Shown: positions 34,790 through 44,163 of the stretch, in pieces
Numbering within the stretch: position 1 is the stretch's first letter
Layout of the letters: each line of letters begins with the position of its first letter
NCBI RefSeq assembly: GCF_900099905.1
Contig: NZ_FNEE01000001.1
Coordinates: forward strand, 111,091 to 175,090
Length of the DNA stretch: 64,000 nt
Reading direction: 5' to 3'
Source: Mesorhizobium muleiense
Lineage (GTDB): Bacteria; Pseudomonadota; Alphaproteobacteria; Rhizobiales; Rhizobiaceae
The notes under the pieces: generated by a model
Seen by the model: only the letters and a program-made list of their open reading frames with translations
Told to the model about the DNA's origin: nothing
Database searches by the model: none
Made by a program: the position numbers and the translations under genes

Positions 34790-34921
34790 AATGCCCGACG
34801 TTTAGCCCGCTTCCCCGCTGGCCGCAATCCGGCCGGCACGCCGCCAAAGCTCGCAATCACTGCCGTCGTGCGGAAGCCCATTATCGTCGCAAACGCTCTC
34901 TTCAAAGCCAACCGAAAATAG
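34790..34921 (+). pseudogene. IS110-type transposase remnant (C-terminal end)
   Basis: A frame ending at 34921 reads PPKLAITAVVRKPIIVANAL followed by FKANRK, which resembles the conserved C-terminus of IS110/IS1111-family transposases (PPK.A..AV.RKL.V..N). The rest of the transposase is absent. It lies in the gap between the GSCFA gene and the FkbM gene, where divergent transcription begins. Confidence 0.5.
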
Positions 34922-35066
34922 GCCCCAAGCCCCGATCATTAAAGCGACTGCTCTAAGACACGCCAAGAATCGCGGCGACGCTGTTGCAGAGCAGCACCAA
35001 AATTGGCATAGAACGTCTCCCTCTCATCTGGATTTTGCGCATAGAGGATTTTGGTGCCGACGTTCA

Positions 35067-35744
35067 GTGGAGTCGACAGGATCTTTTTGTGTGACTATGA
35101 ACGTTAAATTGCTAAAATATCACGCTTACAGCCGTTGGTTCGGGCGTCCCTCATGGAATGCTTCGTATCTGTTCGGACGGGCCTGCCGGCGGCTGAAGCC
35201 AGGCGATATTGTCATAGATGCCGGCGCGAATCTGGGTGAGATCACCTCGGCCTTGGCCAAGACGGGCTCGACGGTTCATGCCTTCGAGCCAGACCCCTAC
35301 ACGTTCGAACGGCTGCGCAAGAACGTTGGAGCATTCAAAAATGTCCATCTCTATCAGCAGGCGCTTGCCGACCAATCCGGGACTGCGAAGCTCTACCGGT
35401 CACGTAAATTCAGTTCTGACCCAGACTTTTGGTCGCAATCCTCTTCCTTGTATGCCGACAAATCTAACATCTCGAAAGACGACTACACTGAGGTTGAGCA
35501 GTTAAGCGTAGTTGATTTCGTTAGAGGGCTTGGATCTCCAGTGCGGATACTGAAGATTGATGTAGAGGGCGCGGAAGTGCCAATGCTCGAATCGATATTA
35601 TCCTGCGGATTGATGAACAAGATCGATATGATCTTTGCTGAAACCCACGAGAAAAAAATCCCACAGCTTGCAGAACGTACGCGCGCGCTCCGCGAAGCAA
35701 TCAAACGAGATTGGGCCAATAAAATCAACTTGGACTGGCACTAG
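35067..35744 (+). CDS. FkbM-family methyltransferase
   Basis: A protein of up to 225 residues (215 if the ATG at 35097 is used; neither start has a strong ribosome binding site). SAM motif IVIDAGANLGEITSAL, the acidic VHAFEPDPYTFERL and the FkbM-typical ILKIDVEGAEVPMLE are clear. FkbM enzymes O-methylate sugars in glycans. The base composition here is lower in GC than the flanking mim and mat regions, suggesting transfer. Confidence 0.83.
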   Translation: MESTGSFCVTMNVKLLKYHAYSRWFGRPSWNASYLFGRACRRLKPGDIVIDAGANLGEITSALAKTGSTVHAFEPDPYTFERLRKNVGAFKNVHLYQQALADQSGTAKLYRSRKFSSDPDFWSQSSSLYADKSNISKDDYTEVEQLSVVDFVRGLGSPVRILKIDVEGAEVPMLESILSCGLMNKIDMIFAETHEKKIPQLAERTRALREAIKRDWANKINLDWH

Positions 35745-35907
35745 TCATCTCCACTGGATGTTGACGAGTTGGATCGCGCCTTCATAACCACCTTTGCCAT
35801 CACCTATAACAAGTCGAGTGATGAGCGACGTTCGAAAAAAACATGGCGATCCGAACCTGACCGCTGCGACCTTGTGCGGACCAGCCCCTTGAAATTTGTG
35901 AGCTCAA

Positions 35908-36888
35908 ATGAAGAAAAGAAGCCAGTTTCATATTTTCCGTAGATCGATTGCCGACACAATTCAGTATAGATTTCGCAATGCGCTGAGGAAAGACGATTTA
36001 GAAGCGCGTGGAAATCTATCGCCAGTTTCTCAAAAAGAAATCTTGCTTGTGGCAGTCGTCAGGAACGAATACCCTGAGATAATTCCATTCCTTGATCACT
36101 ATCGATCGATCGGCGTTTCCAGATTTGCCATTGTCGATGACCGTTCTGAGGACGGGACACGGGAATTTCTGTTGAGCCAGCCAGATGTGGACGTATTCAT
36201 CTCACGAAAGACCTATGGAGAAGCAGGGCGCGGAACTTTCTGGCGACAGGATATAATCCGCAGATACGGGTTCAACCGGTGGTACGTGATCGTGGATGCG
36301 GATGAATACCTGGTTTATGATGGCATGGATCGCCACGACCTGCATGACCTCGCCGGTTGGATCCAAAAAAGAGGCATGAAGCACCTGCTGGCGCCGATGA
36401 TCGACATGTATCCGGCAGGAGACTTAAGGGACTTTCCGTTTGACCCAAACCGCGCTCCTTGGGAGATAGCCGATCATTTCGATGCTTCAGGATACGATTA
36501 CACGACGAGCCCGCAAAATATCAAAATCCGAGGTGGCCCGAGAAGCCGGGCGTTTGGTACGCACACCCTAACCAAATATCCGTTCGTATACGGAGATAGA
36601 TTGACGATCTTAAATTCAATTCACGCTCCGCTACCCTATTGGCGTAACCACGTGGAGAGTTATGGCGCTCTTCTTCATTTTAAGTTTTTCTCTAATTTCA
36701 CGACGAAGGCTCAGGTCGCGGTCGATGAAGGCCAATATTGGAACGGTGCGTCAAAATACAAGGAATACCTTTCCGCCACTATCGGCAAGCCGGACTTCAA
36801 TGTGATGAGCGATATTTCGCAAAGGTATTCGGGTATTCAGGATATAATCGGTGCGGGCCTGACCCAAGCTATTTCCTGGAATGATTAG
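35908..36888 (+). CDS. Glycosyltransferase family 2-like (PF13704)
   Basis: A 326-residue protein with the GT-A-type N-terminal VAVVRNEYPEIIPFLDHYRS and FAIVDDRSEDGTREFL, a DxD-like motif in VIVDADEYLVY, and RSRAFGTHTLTKYPFVY in the acceptor region. This layout fits the Glyco_tranf_2_4 group, often found in O-antigen and capsule clusters. AT-rich for this replicon, like the FkbM gene before it. The sugar and linkage cannot be predicted. Confidence 0.75.
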   Translation: MKKRSQFHIFRRSIADTIQYRFRNALRKDDLEARGNLSPVSQKEILLVAVVRNEYPEIIPFLDHYRSIGVSRFAIVDDRSEDGTREFLLSQPDVDVFISRKTYGEAGRGTFWRQDIIRRYGFNRWYVIVDADEYLVYDGMDRHDLHDLAGWIQKRGMKHLLAPMIDMYPAGDLRDFPFDPNRAPWEIADHFDASGYDYTTSPQNIKIRGGPRSRAFGTHTLTKYPFVYGDRLTILNSIHAPLPYWRNHVESYGALLHFKFFSNFTTKAQVAVDEGQYWNGASKYKEYLSATIGKPDFNVMSDISQRYSGIQDIIGAGLTQAISWND

Positions 36889-37196
36889 ATCGACAACCCG
36901 GTCCTTGGCTGCTCACCAATTCTCGCGGTTGGGAGCCCGATTTTGCTAGAGGCTCTATTCCAAAGCCCAGGCGATCATTCCTCTTGGACCCTTCGGAGAG
37001 TTGTGTATGCTCCCATAGTCGCCGATCCCGTCAACGCGGGCTGGCATCCGGATTCGGCATTGACTGCGGGTCCGAACAAAGTCACAGACAAGCAATCCGA
37101 CATAGATTTATAGCAGATGTGCGAGCGGTGTCGCGAAAGTCGCATGGATCGGCAAAGGCCAACTGGCACCGACGACACATCGCAGCAGGAAACCGA
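36889..37196. other. Gap before the ABC exporter gene
   Basis: About 308 bases. The exporter frame stays open through most of it, but no ribosome binding site or family similarity supports an earlier start. I see no repeat or RNA gene. Confidence 0.35.
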
Positions 37197-39002
37197 ATGA
37201 GCGCAAAGAGACGAATTTCAGCGGCCTTGGCGTACCCGCTGGTCAAGCGCCTGATCCTCGAGAACCTGCCGCCTCACATAAAGCTGTATCTCGCCGGCTT
37301 GCTGTGCACGATTGCCGGTGCGGCGGCGACGTCCGGATTTGCCTGGATCATGCGTGACATGATCAACAGCATCTATATCGACAGGAACGCCGCCGCCGTT
37401 TGGGGTATCAGCGCGGCAATCATCGGACTTTCCGCTGTCAAGGGCATCGCGGCATACGGTCAAACCATTACGACCGGAAACGTCCGCAGGGCCATCGTGT
37501 CGGACCTCCAACACCGGCAGTTTTCCCGGCTGATGCGCCTCGACATTGGCCATTTCGTCAATCAGCATCCGGCCAAATTCATTTCCAAGATAATGTTCAA
37601 TGCACGCGCCGGTGCGTCCGTCATCATCACGCTGACGAGCAACACGGCCTCTGACGTTTTGACCCTGGTCGGACTGGCAAGTGTCATGGTCGTGCAGGAC
37701 CCGACCATGTCGCTTGTATCGGCGGCGGCTTTGCCGGTGATCTTCCTCTCGGTGAGCACGATCACGCGAAAGATCAAGTCGCTGGCAAGGGGCGAAACAG
37801 AGCTGGCGGCACAGGTTCAGTCGATCGGCACGGAAGCCATAGACGGCATTCGCACCATCAAATCGTTCCAGCTCGAGGACAAGGCGATCGCCAGTTTCGC
37901 TAAGGCTGTCCGCAAGATGGAAAGGCGCGGCGTCCAGATCAACCGGACATCGGCGTTGATGAGTCCATTGATGGAGACGGGCGGCGGCTTCATCATCGGC
38001 CTTTTCCTCATTTATGCCAGTTGGCAGACCCTCGGAAACGGCAAGACACCAGGCGAATTCATGGCCTTCATAACCGCCTTTCTGCTTGCCTATGAGCCCG
38101 CCAAACGGCTGGCCCGGGTCAATGTCGATATCCAGAAGCTAATGGTTGCCGTCGAGCAGATGTATGATTTGATCGACACGCCCGAACAGCGACAACTCGC
38201 AACCGCAGGCGAGCGACTGACCGGCGTCGAGGGCGGTATCCGTTTTGAAGATGTGGCCTTCTCCTATGGAGGCAACAGCCCGGCGCTGCACGGTGTTTCC
38301 TTCGAGGTCCGACCTCGTGAGAAGCTGGCGATCGTTGGCCGCTCCGGCGCTGGCAAGACCACCATCGTCAATCTGATCTTGCGCCTGATGGAGCCGGACA
38401 GGGGCAGGATCTTCATCGACGACAAGGACATTGCCAAGATCAGCCTGGCCGACGTTCGCGACAATATCGCACTGGTGTCACAGGATATCTTCCTGTTCGA
38501 AGGTTCTATCCGTGACAATATTCGCGACGGACGCCCGAACGCCACGGATCAAGAAATCGATTCCGCGGCGGAACTCGCCCGGGTCACAAGTTTTGCATCG
38601 AACCTTGAAAGCGGGCTCGACACGCTTGTCGGGCCGGGCGGTGCCAACCTGTCGGGCGGGCAGAAGCAACGCGTTGCCATCGCGCGCGCCCTGCTCAAAG
38701 ACGCTCCGGTGATTGTCTACGATGAAGCAACATCCGCGCTCGACGGCGAAAACGAACGGGCGGTCATGGAGGCTGCCTTCGACGATGCATTTCAGCGCAC
38801 TGTGATCTGCATTGCGCACAGGCTTTCAACCATCAAGGCGGCCGATCGCATTCTCGTATTCGACGCTGGCATCCTCGCGGACTCCGGGACTCATGAAGAG
38901 CTTGCCAGGCGCAGCGAAATCTATCGCTCGATCTTCCATCTGGAGACGTCCGCTCCGCTCGTCGAAAGCGGCAAAAAGCTGCGGCAGAGCGTATTGCGCT
39001 GA
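37197..39002 (+). CDS. MsbA-like ABC exporter (fused membrane and ATPase domains)
   Basis: A 601-residue half-transporter that would work as a homodimer in the inner membrane. About six transmembrane segments fill residues 25-330, followed by the ATPase with Walker A VGRSGAGKTTIV, signature NLSGGQKQRVAIARAL, Walker B VIVYDEATSALD and H-loop CIAHRLSTI. The ATG at 37197 follows CAGGA; the frame extends 71 codons further without support. It lies directly before three paralogous glycosyltransferase-like genes, so lipid-linked glycan or LPS precursor export is the most likely job. Confidence 0.87.
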   Translation: MSAKRRISAALAYPLVKRLILENLPPHIKLYLAGLLCTIAGAAATSGFAWIMRDMINSIYIDRNAAAVWGISAAIIGLSAVKGIAAYGQTITTGNVRRAIVSDLQHRQFSRLMRLDIGHFVNQHPAKFISKIMFNARAGASVIITLTSNTASDVLTLVGLASVMVVQDPTMSLVSAAALPVIFLSVSTITRKIKSLARGETELAAQVQSIGTEAIDGIRTIKSFQLEDKAIASFAKAVRKMERRGVQINRTSALMSPLMETGGGFIIGLFLIYASWQTLGNGKTPGEFMAFITAFLLAYEPAKRLARVNVDIQKLMVAVEQMYDLIDTPEQRQLATAGERLTGVEGGIRFEDVAFSYGGNSPALHGVSFEVRPREKLAIVGRSGAGKTTIVNLILRLMEPDRGRIFIDDKDIAKISLADVRDNIALVSQDIFLFEGSIRDNIRDGRPNATDQEIDSAAELARVTSFASNLESGLDTLVGPGGANLSGGQKQRVAIARALLKDAPVIVYDEATSALDGENERAVMEAAFDDAFQRTVICIAHRLSTIKAADRILVFDAGILADSGTHEELARRSEIYRSIFHLETSAPLVESGKKLRQSVLR

Positions 39003-39008
39003 AGGCCG

Positions 39009-40187
39009 ATGACCAGTTTTTACCACGGTTCCTACATCCGGTATGTGATTGGTGGATTGGGCCTGCGGTTGCGCAGATACACAAAGGCCGTGCGGACGCT
39101 GTTTACCGGCTCCAGGCCTCGTTCCGTTCTTGAGCAGCAGGCCAAGGTCGACGCGCTGATCGCGCGCAGGGACTGGACAGGGCTTGAAGCAAGTACCAAT
39201 GAAATGGCCATCATGGCCGATCGTGCCCGCGACCCTGAGATGATGCAGAAGGCAGGCCAGGCGTTCGAACGGCTGGGCAACTTCGCGCGGGCGGCCGAGC
39301 TTCGGCTTTCCGCTCGCCGGCAACGAAAAGGGGAAGGTGCCAATGAGTGGACTGGAGAAGACCTCGGTTCGGATAGGCTGCTGATCGATCTTGTGGAGGA
39401 TGACCCTCGCAGTCTTGGCCGGGTTATCCGCCATGCGCGACTGGCCGGCGCCGCCGCTGCATGTGCGCAAAGTGCGACGATTAGGGTCGAGCCGCGCCTC
39501 GTATCGCTTGTGCAGCGGACGTTCCCCAACGTGACCGTGGTCCCAGCGCAGCAGAATGTCGTTGGTGACAAATTTGCGACCTTCGAAAATCTCGCCTGGA
39601 TTTTCGGCCGCGATGCCGAAAGACTAGCCGCCGACTTCGTGCCGCTGCGGGCAGATCCTGAACTCGTCGAGATCTTCCGCAAACGCTATCGCTCGATGAC
39701 GGATCTGCCACTGGTCGGCCTCTCCTGGGGCAGCAAATCCCATAGCAAGGACGTGCCTGATTTCCCCGAATGGGCACGGTTCATCGCCCGGACACAGGCG
39801 ACGTTCGTTTCCCTCCAATACGGACAGATCAAGCCGGCGCTGCGGCGCCTGCGCAACGGCAATGACGCACGGCTTATCTATGACGACAGTGTCGACCAGA
39901 TGCTTGATATGGACCGTTTCGCCGCGCAGATCGCCGCGCTCGATGCCGTGGTGACGATCAGCAATACGGCGGCCCATCTGTCCGGAGCACTCGGCGTGCC
40001 GACCCTTTTCCTGATCGATGACAAGTTTCAAACAGCGTGGCCGGTGACTGGCAATCGAACGCCCTGGTATCCGAACGGCGTCGTCATGCGCAAGGAAGGA
40101 CGTCCGTGGCCGATGGTGCTCGACGATGTCGGCCGGCGGCTCTCGTCGATTCTGACGGCGCGTTCGACGCTGTCCAGCGATAGTTGA
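39009..40187 (+). CDS. Tandem paralogue 1: GT-B-like glycan protein
   Basis: A 392-residue protein. A helical N-terminal third resembles TPR-type repeats, then a C-terminal GT9/GT41-like domain holds LVGLSWGSKSHSKDVPDFPE, FVSLQYGQI and AVVTISNTAAHLSGALGVPT, a nucleotide-sugar-binding pattern. It shares these blocks with the next two genes and starts six bases after the exporter stop. Predicted cytoplasmic glycosyltransferase or glycan-binding factor. No sugar can be named. Confidence 0.75.
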   Translation: MTSFYHGSYIRYVIGGLGLRLRRYTKAVRTLFTGSRPRSVLEQQAKVDALIARRDWTGLEASTNEMAIMADRARDPEMMQKAGQAFERLGNFARAAELRLSARRQRKGEGANEWTGEDLGSDRLLIDLVEDDPRSLGRVIRHARLAGAAAACAQSATIRVEPRLVSLVQRTFPNVTVVPAQQNVVGDKFATFENLAWIFGRDAERLAADFVPLRADPELVEIFRKRYRSMTDLPLVGLSWGSKSHSKDVPDFPEWARFIARTQATFVSLQYGQIKPALRRLRNGNDARLIYDDSVDQMLDMDRFAAQIAALDAVVTISNTAAHLSGALGVPTLFLIDDKFQTAWPVTGNRTPWYPNGVVMRKEGRPWPMVLDDVGRRLSSILTARSTLSSDS

Positions 40188-40195
40188 GGGTCGCT

Positions 40196-41380
40196 GTGCC
40201 GAGCAGACGGTCCATCCTTGAAAAGGCAAAAGCCGCCGACCTGCGCCCGCAAGGTGTTGACGGCAAGCGGCTGCAGAAGGTTCTCGATCGGGCAAAGAAG
40301 TTTTTTAAGCGCCCCTCGCGCCATGCTGACGAAAGCGTCAAACGCCATGCGAGCCTGATGGCGCAGAGTGTCGAACGGCGTGACTGGCAGGCGGCCCGGG
40401 AACATGCGCTGGCACTCGGCCTGCTCGGTGAGCAGCTTGGCGATCGCGGGCTTGTCAAAAAAGCCGGGCGTGGACTGAGACGCCTCCGCGGCGGCAATCG
40501 TGCCTGGCAGTTGATTGCGTCGAGCAAGCAAGTGCCCGGCCGGCCCGAATGGGATGGCAGTGATCTTGCGGGTCGCAGGCTTGCCGTCGAGCGGCGCGAA
40601 GGCGATCTCGCAATCTTCCTCCAGTTCGCGTCGCTGCTTGGCCCGGTGGTCGCGGCCGCCGACCGGTGCACCGTCCTGATCGAGCCGCGACTGGCGCCAC
40701 TTTATCGCAGAACATATCCCGCGCTCGATGTCAGACCAGAGGCGGAAGCGGCGGCGGCGGTTGACGCCGATGTCTTTGCCTGCTTCGAGACACTGGCGAG
40801 GCACTTTTGGCCGGATGAGCCGACAGCGCGTGCGCCGTTCGTTCCGTTGGAGCCGGACCGCCGGCTTGTCGCCGAGTTGCGCGGCGCCTATCTCGATCAT
40901 GGCCCGGGGCCCCTGATCGGCTTTGCCTGGGGAAGTCTGAACAAAAGCAAGGACCTGCCGGTTCTGGATGACTGGCGGGCGCTGCTCGGCGGTCTGCCGG
41001 GCCATTTCGTCAGCATGCAATATGGCGATGTCGGGCCGGCGCTCTCCGAATTCGAGCAATGGGCGCCGGGACGCATCATCCATGACGCGTCCGTGGACCA
41101 ATTGTCGGATATGGACCGCTTCGCCGCGCAAATCGCCGCCCTCGACGCGGTGGTGACGATCAGCAATACCGGTGCCAATCTGGCGGGAGCGCTCGGCGTG
41201 CCGACCGTCGTCCTGCTCGACGATGGGTTTCGGCTGTCGTGGCCTGCCTTCGGCGAGACCGTCGCCACATATCCAAGCGTTCGACTGGTGCGAAAGGGCG
41301 GCCGGGCGTGGGCGTCCGCGATGCGGGAAGCAGGTGGACGGGTTGCGCAAATCATCGGTGGAGTTGGTGATGGAAGCTAG
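40196..41380 (+). CDS. Tandem paralogue 2: GT-B-like glycan protein
   Basis: A 394-residue paralogue. Key blocks are LIGFAWGSLNKSKDLPVLDD, FVSMQYGDV and AVVTISNTGANLAGALGVPT. A TTG at 40184 would overlap the previous stop, but the GTG at 40196 follows GAGGG by five bases and is preferred. The N-terminal region is as helical as in paralogue 1 but diverges more than the C-terminal domain. It overlaps the third copy by 11 bases, so the three genes form one tight operon with the ABC exporter. Confidence 0.73.
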   Translation: MPSRRSILEKAKAADLRPQGVDGKRLQKVLDRAKKFFKRPSRHADESVKRHASLMAQSVERRDWQAAREHALALGLLGEQLGDRGLVKKAGRGLRRLRGGNRAWQLIASSKQVPGRPEWDGSDLAGRRLAVERREGDLAIFLQFASLLGPVVAAADRCTVLIEPRLAPLYRRTYPALDVRPEAEAAAAVDADVFACFETLARHFWPDEPTARAPFVPLEPDRRLVAELRGAYLDHGPGPLIGFAWGSLNKSKDLPVLDDWRALLGGLPGHFVSMQYGDVGPALSEFEQWAPGRIIHDASVDQLSDMDRFAAQIAALDAVVTISNTGANLAGALGVPTVVLLDDGFRLSWPAFGETVATYPSVRLVRKGGRAWASAMREAGGRVAQIIGGVGDGS

Positions 41381-42542
41381 TCAACTGCTTCGCCGTGTTC
41401 GCCGCTTTGTCGCGCTCGCAGGCTACAATTACAAGGTCTGGTTCCGTCGTCACCGGCGGCAGCTTTTCCTGCGCTGGCGCGATGGCGACATTGCCGATCA
41501 GATGGCGGATTATAGGCGAAGCATCGAGGCGCGCGACTGGTCGGCGGCGCTGCCGAAAGCCCTGGCGCTGGGATCGATCGCGAAGTCGAGGCGCGAGGTC
41601 CACCTGCTGGACGAGCTCAGCAAGGCGCTGATGCGCATGGGCGCCTACGGCCCGGCGGCCGAACTCAAGATCGCCCGGCGCCACATCGTCGAGGGCCGCG
41701 CCGACGGCGAATGGCTGGGCCAGGATATCTCGGGCCAGGTCCTGCTCGTCGATCTGATGGAAACCGAAAAGCAGGGTCTGGCCACCGCGATCCACCATGC
41801 GAGTTCCGTCGGCCGCGCGCTCGCCCGGGCCGCTCGTCTGATCGTCCTGGTCGAGCACCGCTTGGTGCCGCTGTTTCAGCGGACATTTCCCGCCGCCGAT
41901 GTGCGGGCCGTCGGTCAGGGGAGCAAGGCAGCCTATGGCGAGGCCCAGCTCTTTGCCGGCGTCCAGCATCTGACTGCCGTGTTCGAGACGGATGAAACCA
42001 CGATCCGGGAGCATTTTGTTCCCCTCAAGCCGGATCCGGCGCGGGTCGCTGAACTTCGCGCCCGCTATCGCAGGAACGGCCGGCCGTTGGTCGGCGTCGC
42101 ATGGGGCAGCTCCAATCCCGGCAAGGACCTGCCGCCGCTCACGGCATGGCGCGGCCTGCTCGGTCGACAGGACCTGCAGTTCGTTTCGCTGCAATATGGC
42201 CGGATCGAGCCCGACCTGAAAATCCTGACCGATGGTGATCCCGCGCGCATCTTGCACGACGTCTTGGTGGATCAACTCGTCGACATGGATCTTTTCGCCG
42301 CGCAGGTCGCGGCGATGGACGCCGTCGTAACCATCAGCAACACCGGGGCGCATCTGGCCGGCGCACTCGGCATCCCTTCGGTCTTCATCCTTGGAGACGG
42401 CTTCAAACGTTCCTGGCCGGTCGAGGGCGACCGCACGCCCTACTATCCTTCCGCCGTGCTGGTCTCGAAGCGGGAACGACCCTGGGCTGCGGTGATGGAA
42501 GACGCACAAAACCACATGGGCTCACTCATCAGCACTGTTTGA
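41370..42542 (+). CDS. Tandem paralogue 3: GT-B-like glycan protein
   Basis: A 390-residue paralogue with LVGVAWGSSNPGKDLPPLTA, FVSLQYGRI and AVVTISNTGAHLAGALGIPS. The frame is open from 41172, but the ATG at 41370, overlapping the previous stop, is the likely start. The three copies probably arose by local duplication and have since diverged, especially in the N-terminal helices. Conserved block order suggests the same chemistry on different acceptors or sugars. Confidence 0.75.
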   Translation: MEASQLLRRVRRFVALAGYNYKVWFRRHRRQLFLRWRDGDIADQMADYRRSIEARDWSAALPKALALGSIAKSRREVHLLDELSKALMRMGAYGPAAELKIARRHIVEGRADGEWLGQDISGQVLLVDLMETEKQGLATAIHHASSVGRALARAARLIVLVEHRLVPLFQRTFPAADVRAVGQGSKAAYGEAQLFAGVQHLTAVFETDETTIREHFVPLKPDPARVAELRARYRRNGRPLVGVAWGSSNPGKDLPPLTAWRGLLGRQDLQFVSLQYGRIEPDLKILTDGDPARILHDVLVDQLVDMDLFAAQVAAMDAVVTISNTGAHLAGALGIPSVFILGDGFKRSWPVEGDRTPYYPSAVLVSKRERPWAAVMEDAQNHMGSLISTV

Positions 42543-42683
42543 ATCCACCACCCAAGGCATCGCGAGTGTCCCAGGCAGGTTACAACCAGCGGACAGTCAA
42601 GCGCCTTCTTGACGGCGAGACCAGTGTAAACTAACCGGCGGGCGGCCGTTCTAAATTTCACGGGCAAGAGGCGATGCATATCT

Positions 42684-43769
42684 TTGGGTAGTAGTTTGGG
42701 AAACAAGGCGTCTTCTCCTGTCAGCGATGGCTTTGTGCAGCGGCTCCTCGCAGCCTACCGGCTTGTGCATCCAGGAAATCTGTTCAAGCGCGGGCGTATC
42801 TACACTCGCGGCAGGGCAGCGACGAGGACGGTCTACTTCGTCCCACACAACCGCAACAATGTTCGGCTGCTGGCTGACGCGGCAGAAATTCTGGGTGACC
42901 GCGGCATCCGCTGCGTGTTCGCGCATCTCGATGGATTGAAACGCGGCGGCGTAGCGCGACCTGAACTCAACGCCCGAGGAATATCGCATATCGGCTTTGC
43001 TGACCTCGAGCGGATGATCAGGCCCGGTGACATGCTGGTGACTGGAAGTGACTTTGCGCCGCAATTTTTTAGGCGATTCATCGACTCCATCAACTTCGGC
43101 ATGGTCCGTGTGGTCGGCCTCATCGGAGGTGCGCGAGAGCTGCGGCCGCATCGATTTGTGAGAGCTGACTACATCCTGTCGATGGGACCAGCGGCGCTGC
43201 AGCAAAGGCGACAGCCGACATATGTTGTCGGCTCCCCGGTCATTGAGCGTGCCGCCGCAAGCGCTGGTGCCAGGCACGACGAAGGGCTTTTTGTGCTGGT
43301 GAACTTCAAGGGGAGTATCGAGGATCCCGCAGATCGCCAGGCGATTGAAGCCGTGGCAGCCGCATGTGCGAAACTCGGCCTTGCCCATGTCGTTAGCGTC
43401 CACCCCACGATGTTCGCAAAAGTCGATATGCCGAACAAATCGCCGCTGGATTTCGCACAGCTGCTCCCGGACGCTCTGGCGCTCGTAACGCGCCCAAGCA
43501 CCACTGTTTACGAAGCAATCGCCTGCGGCATTCCGGTGGTGCTGTTTCCGCCGGTTTCGCCCATGGTCGAGTTCGACAGGCCCATGGGCGCCTTCAAACC
43601 AACATTGTCGGAGCATGACCTCGTCGAGGATATCCGCGCTGCGGTCAGGTCAAGACCGACCTATTTTGAGCAAAGCCGGGATTTCCTCAATGCCAATCTG
43701 TCGATTGATCCAAAGGTGCCGGCTTCGCAACGGATCGCCGAAGCCTTAATCGATATTTACGATCGCTGA
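42684..43769 (+). CDS. GT-B fold protein, CDP-glycerol/UDP-glycosyltransferase-like
   Basis: A 361-residue protein. The N-terminal half has YFVPHNRNNVRLLADAAEIL; the C-terminal half has SVHPTMF and VTRPSTTVYEAIACGIPVVL, the nucleotide-binding arrangement of GT-B glycosyltransferases and CDP-glycerol transferases. The start is a TTG (42684 or 42696); no ATG is available, and the ribosome binding site is weak. It probably adds a sugar or polyol phosphate to the surface glycan. Confidence 0.68.
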   Translation: MGSSLGNKASSPVSDGFVQRLLAAYRLVHPGNLFKRGRIYTRGRAATRTVYFVPHNRNNVRLLADAAEILGDRGIRCVFAHLDGLKRGGVARPELNARGISHIGFADLERMIRPGDMLVTGSDFAPQFFRRFIDSINFGMVRVVGLIGGARELRPHRFVRADYILSMGPAALQQRRQPTYVVGSPVIERAAASAGARHDEGLFVLVNFKGSIEDPADRQAIEAVAAACAKLGLAHVVSVHPTMFAKVDMPNKSPLDFAQLLPDALALVTRPSTTVYEAIACGIPVVLFPPVSPMVEFDRPMGAFKPTLSEHDLVEDIRAAVRSRPTYFEQSRDFLNANLSIDPKVPASQRIAEALIDIYDR

Positions 43770-43806
43770 TCCGCTCGATCAAAGTGCCGCAATCGGAGTC
43801 CATAAG

Positions 43807-44113
43807 TTGAGTTTGTTGTCCGCCTTTTTGCAAGGAAGCCGCCCCCTCCTTGTCGTCTCGTTTCCCAAATCCGGGCGGACATGGCTGCGAGTAGTGCTTG
43901 ACGATCTGGGCGACGCCGAACAGAAGAACCTGAGCGACATTGCGCAAATCGACCCGACAAATCTCGCTACAAACGGCTCCTAGCGCGACACTGCGGTGTC
44001 TGATATTTCAGGCGCAAGTCACGTTCGAAAGATTGCGCTTCTGCGCTATGAAGATGTGCGGCGGGATACAAACGATGCTTGCCCGGCTCGATTACTGGAA
44101 ATGGCTCGATGAA
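43807..44113 (+). pseudogene. Decayed sulfotransferase gene
   Basis: From a TTG at 43807 the frame reads LLVVSFPKSGRTWLRVVLDD, the 5'-phosphosulfate-binding motif of PAPS-dependent sulfotransferases, then stops at 43979-43981. After the stop, another frame encodes HVRKIALLRYEDVRRDTNDA and ARLLEMAR, which is the C-terminal 'RYED' region of the same family. Intervening catalytic sequence is missing and the frame is broken, so this is a deletion pseudogene. An intact sulfotransferase gene follows 50 bases later. Confidence 0.7.
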
Positions 44114-44163
44114 GCCTTTCAGCGGCATGGCAGATCTCATGCCGACGACAGGGCAGGTGTGAA

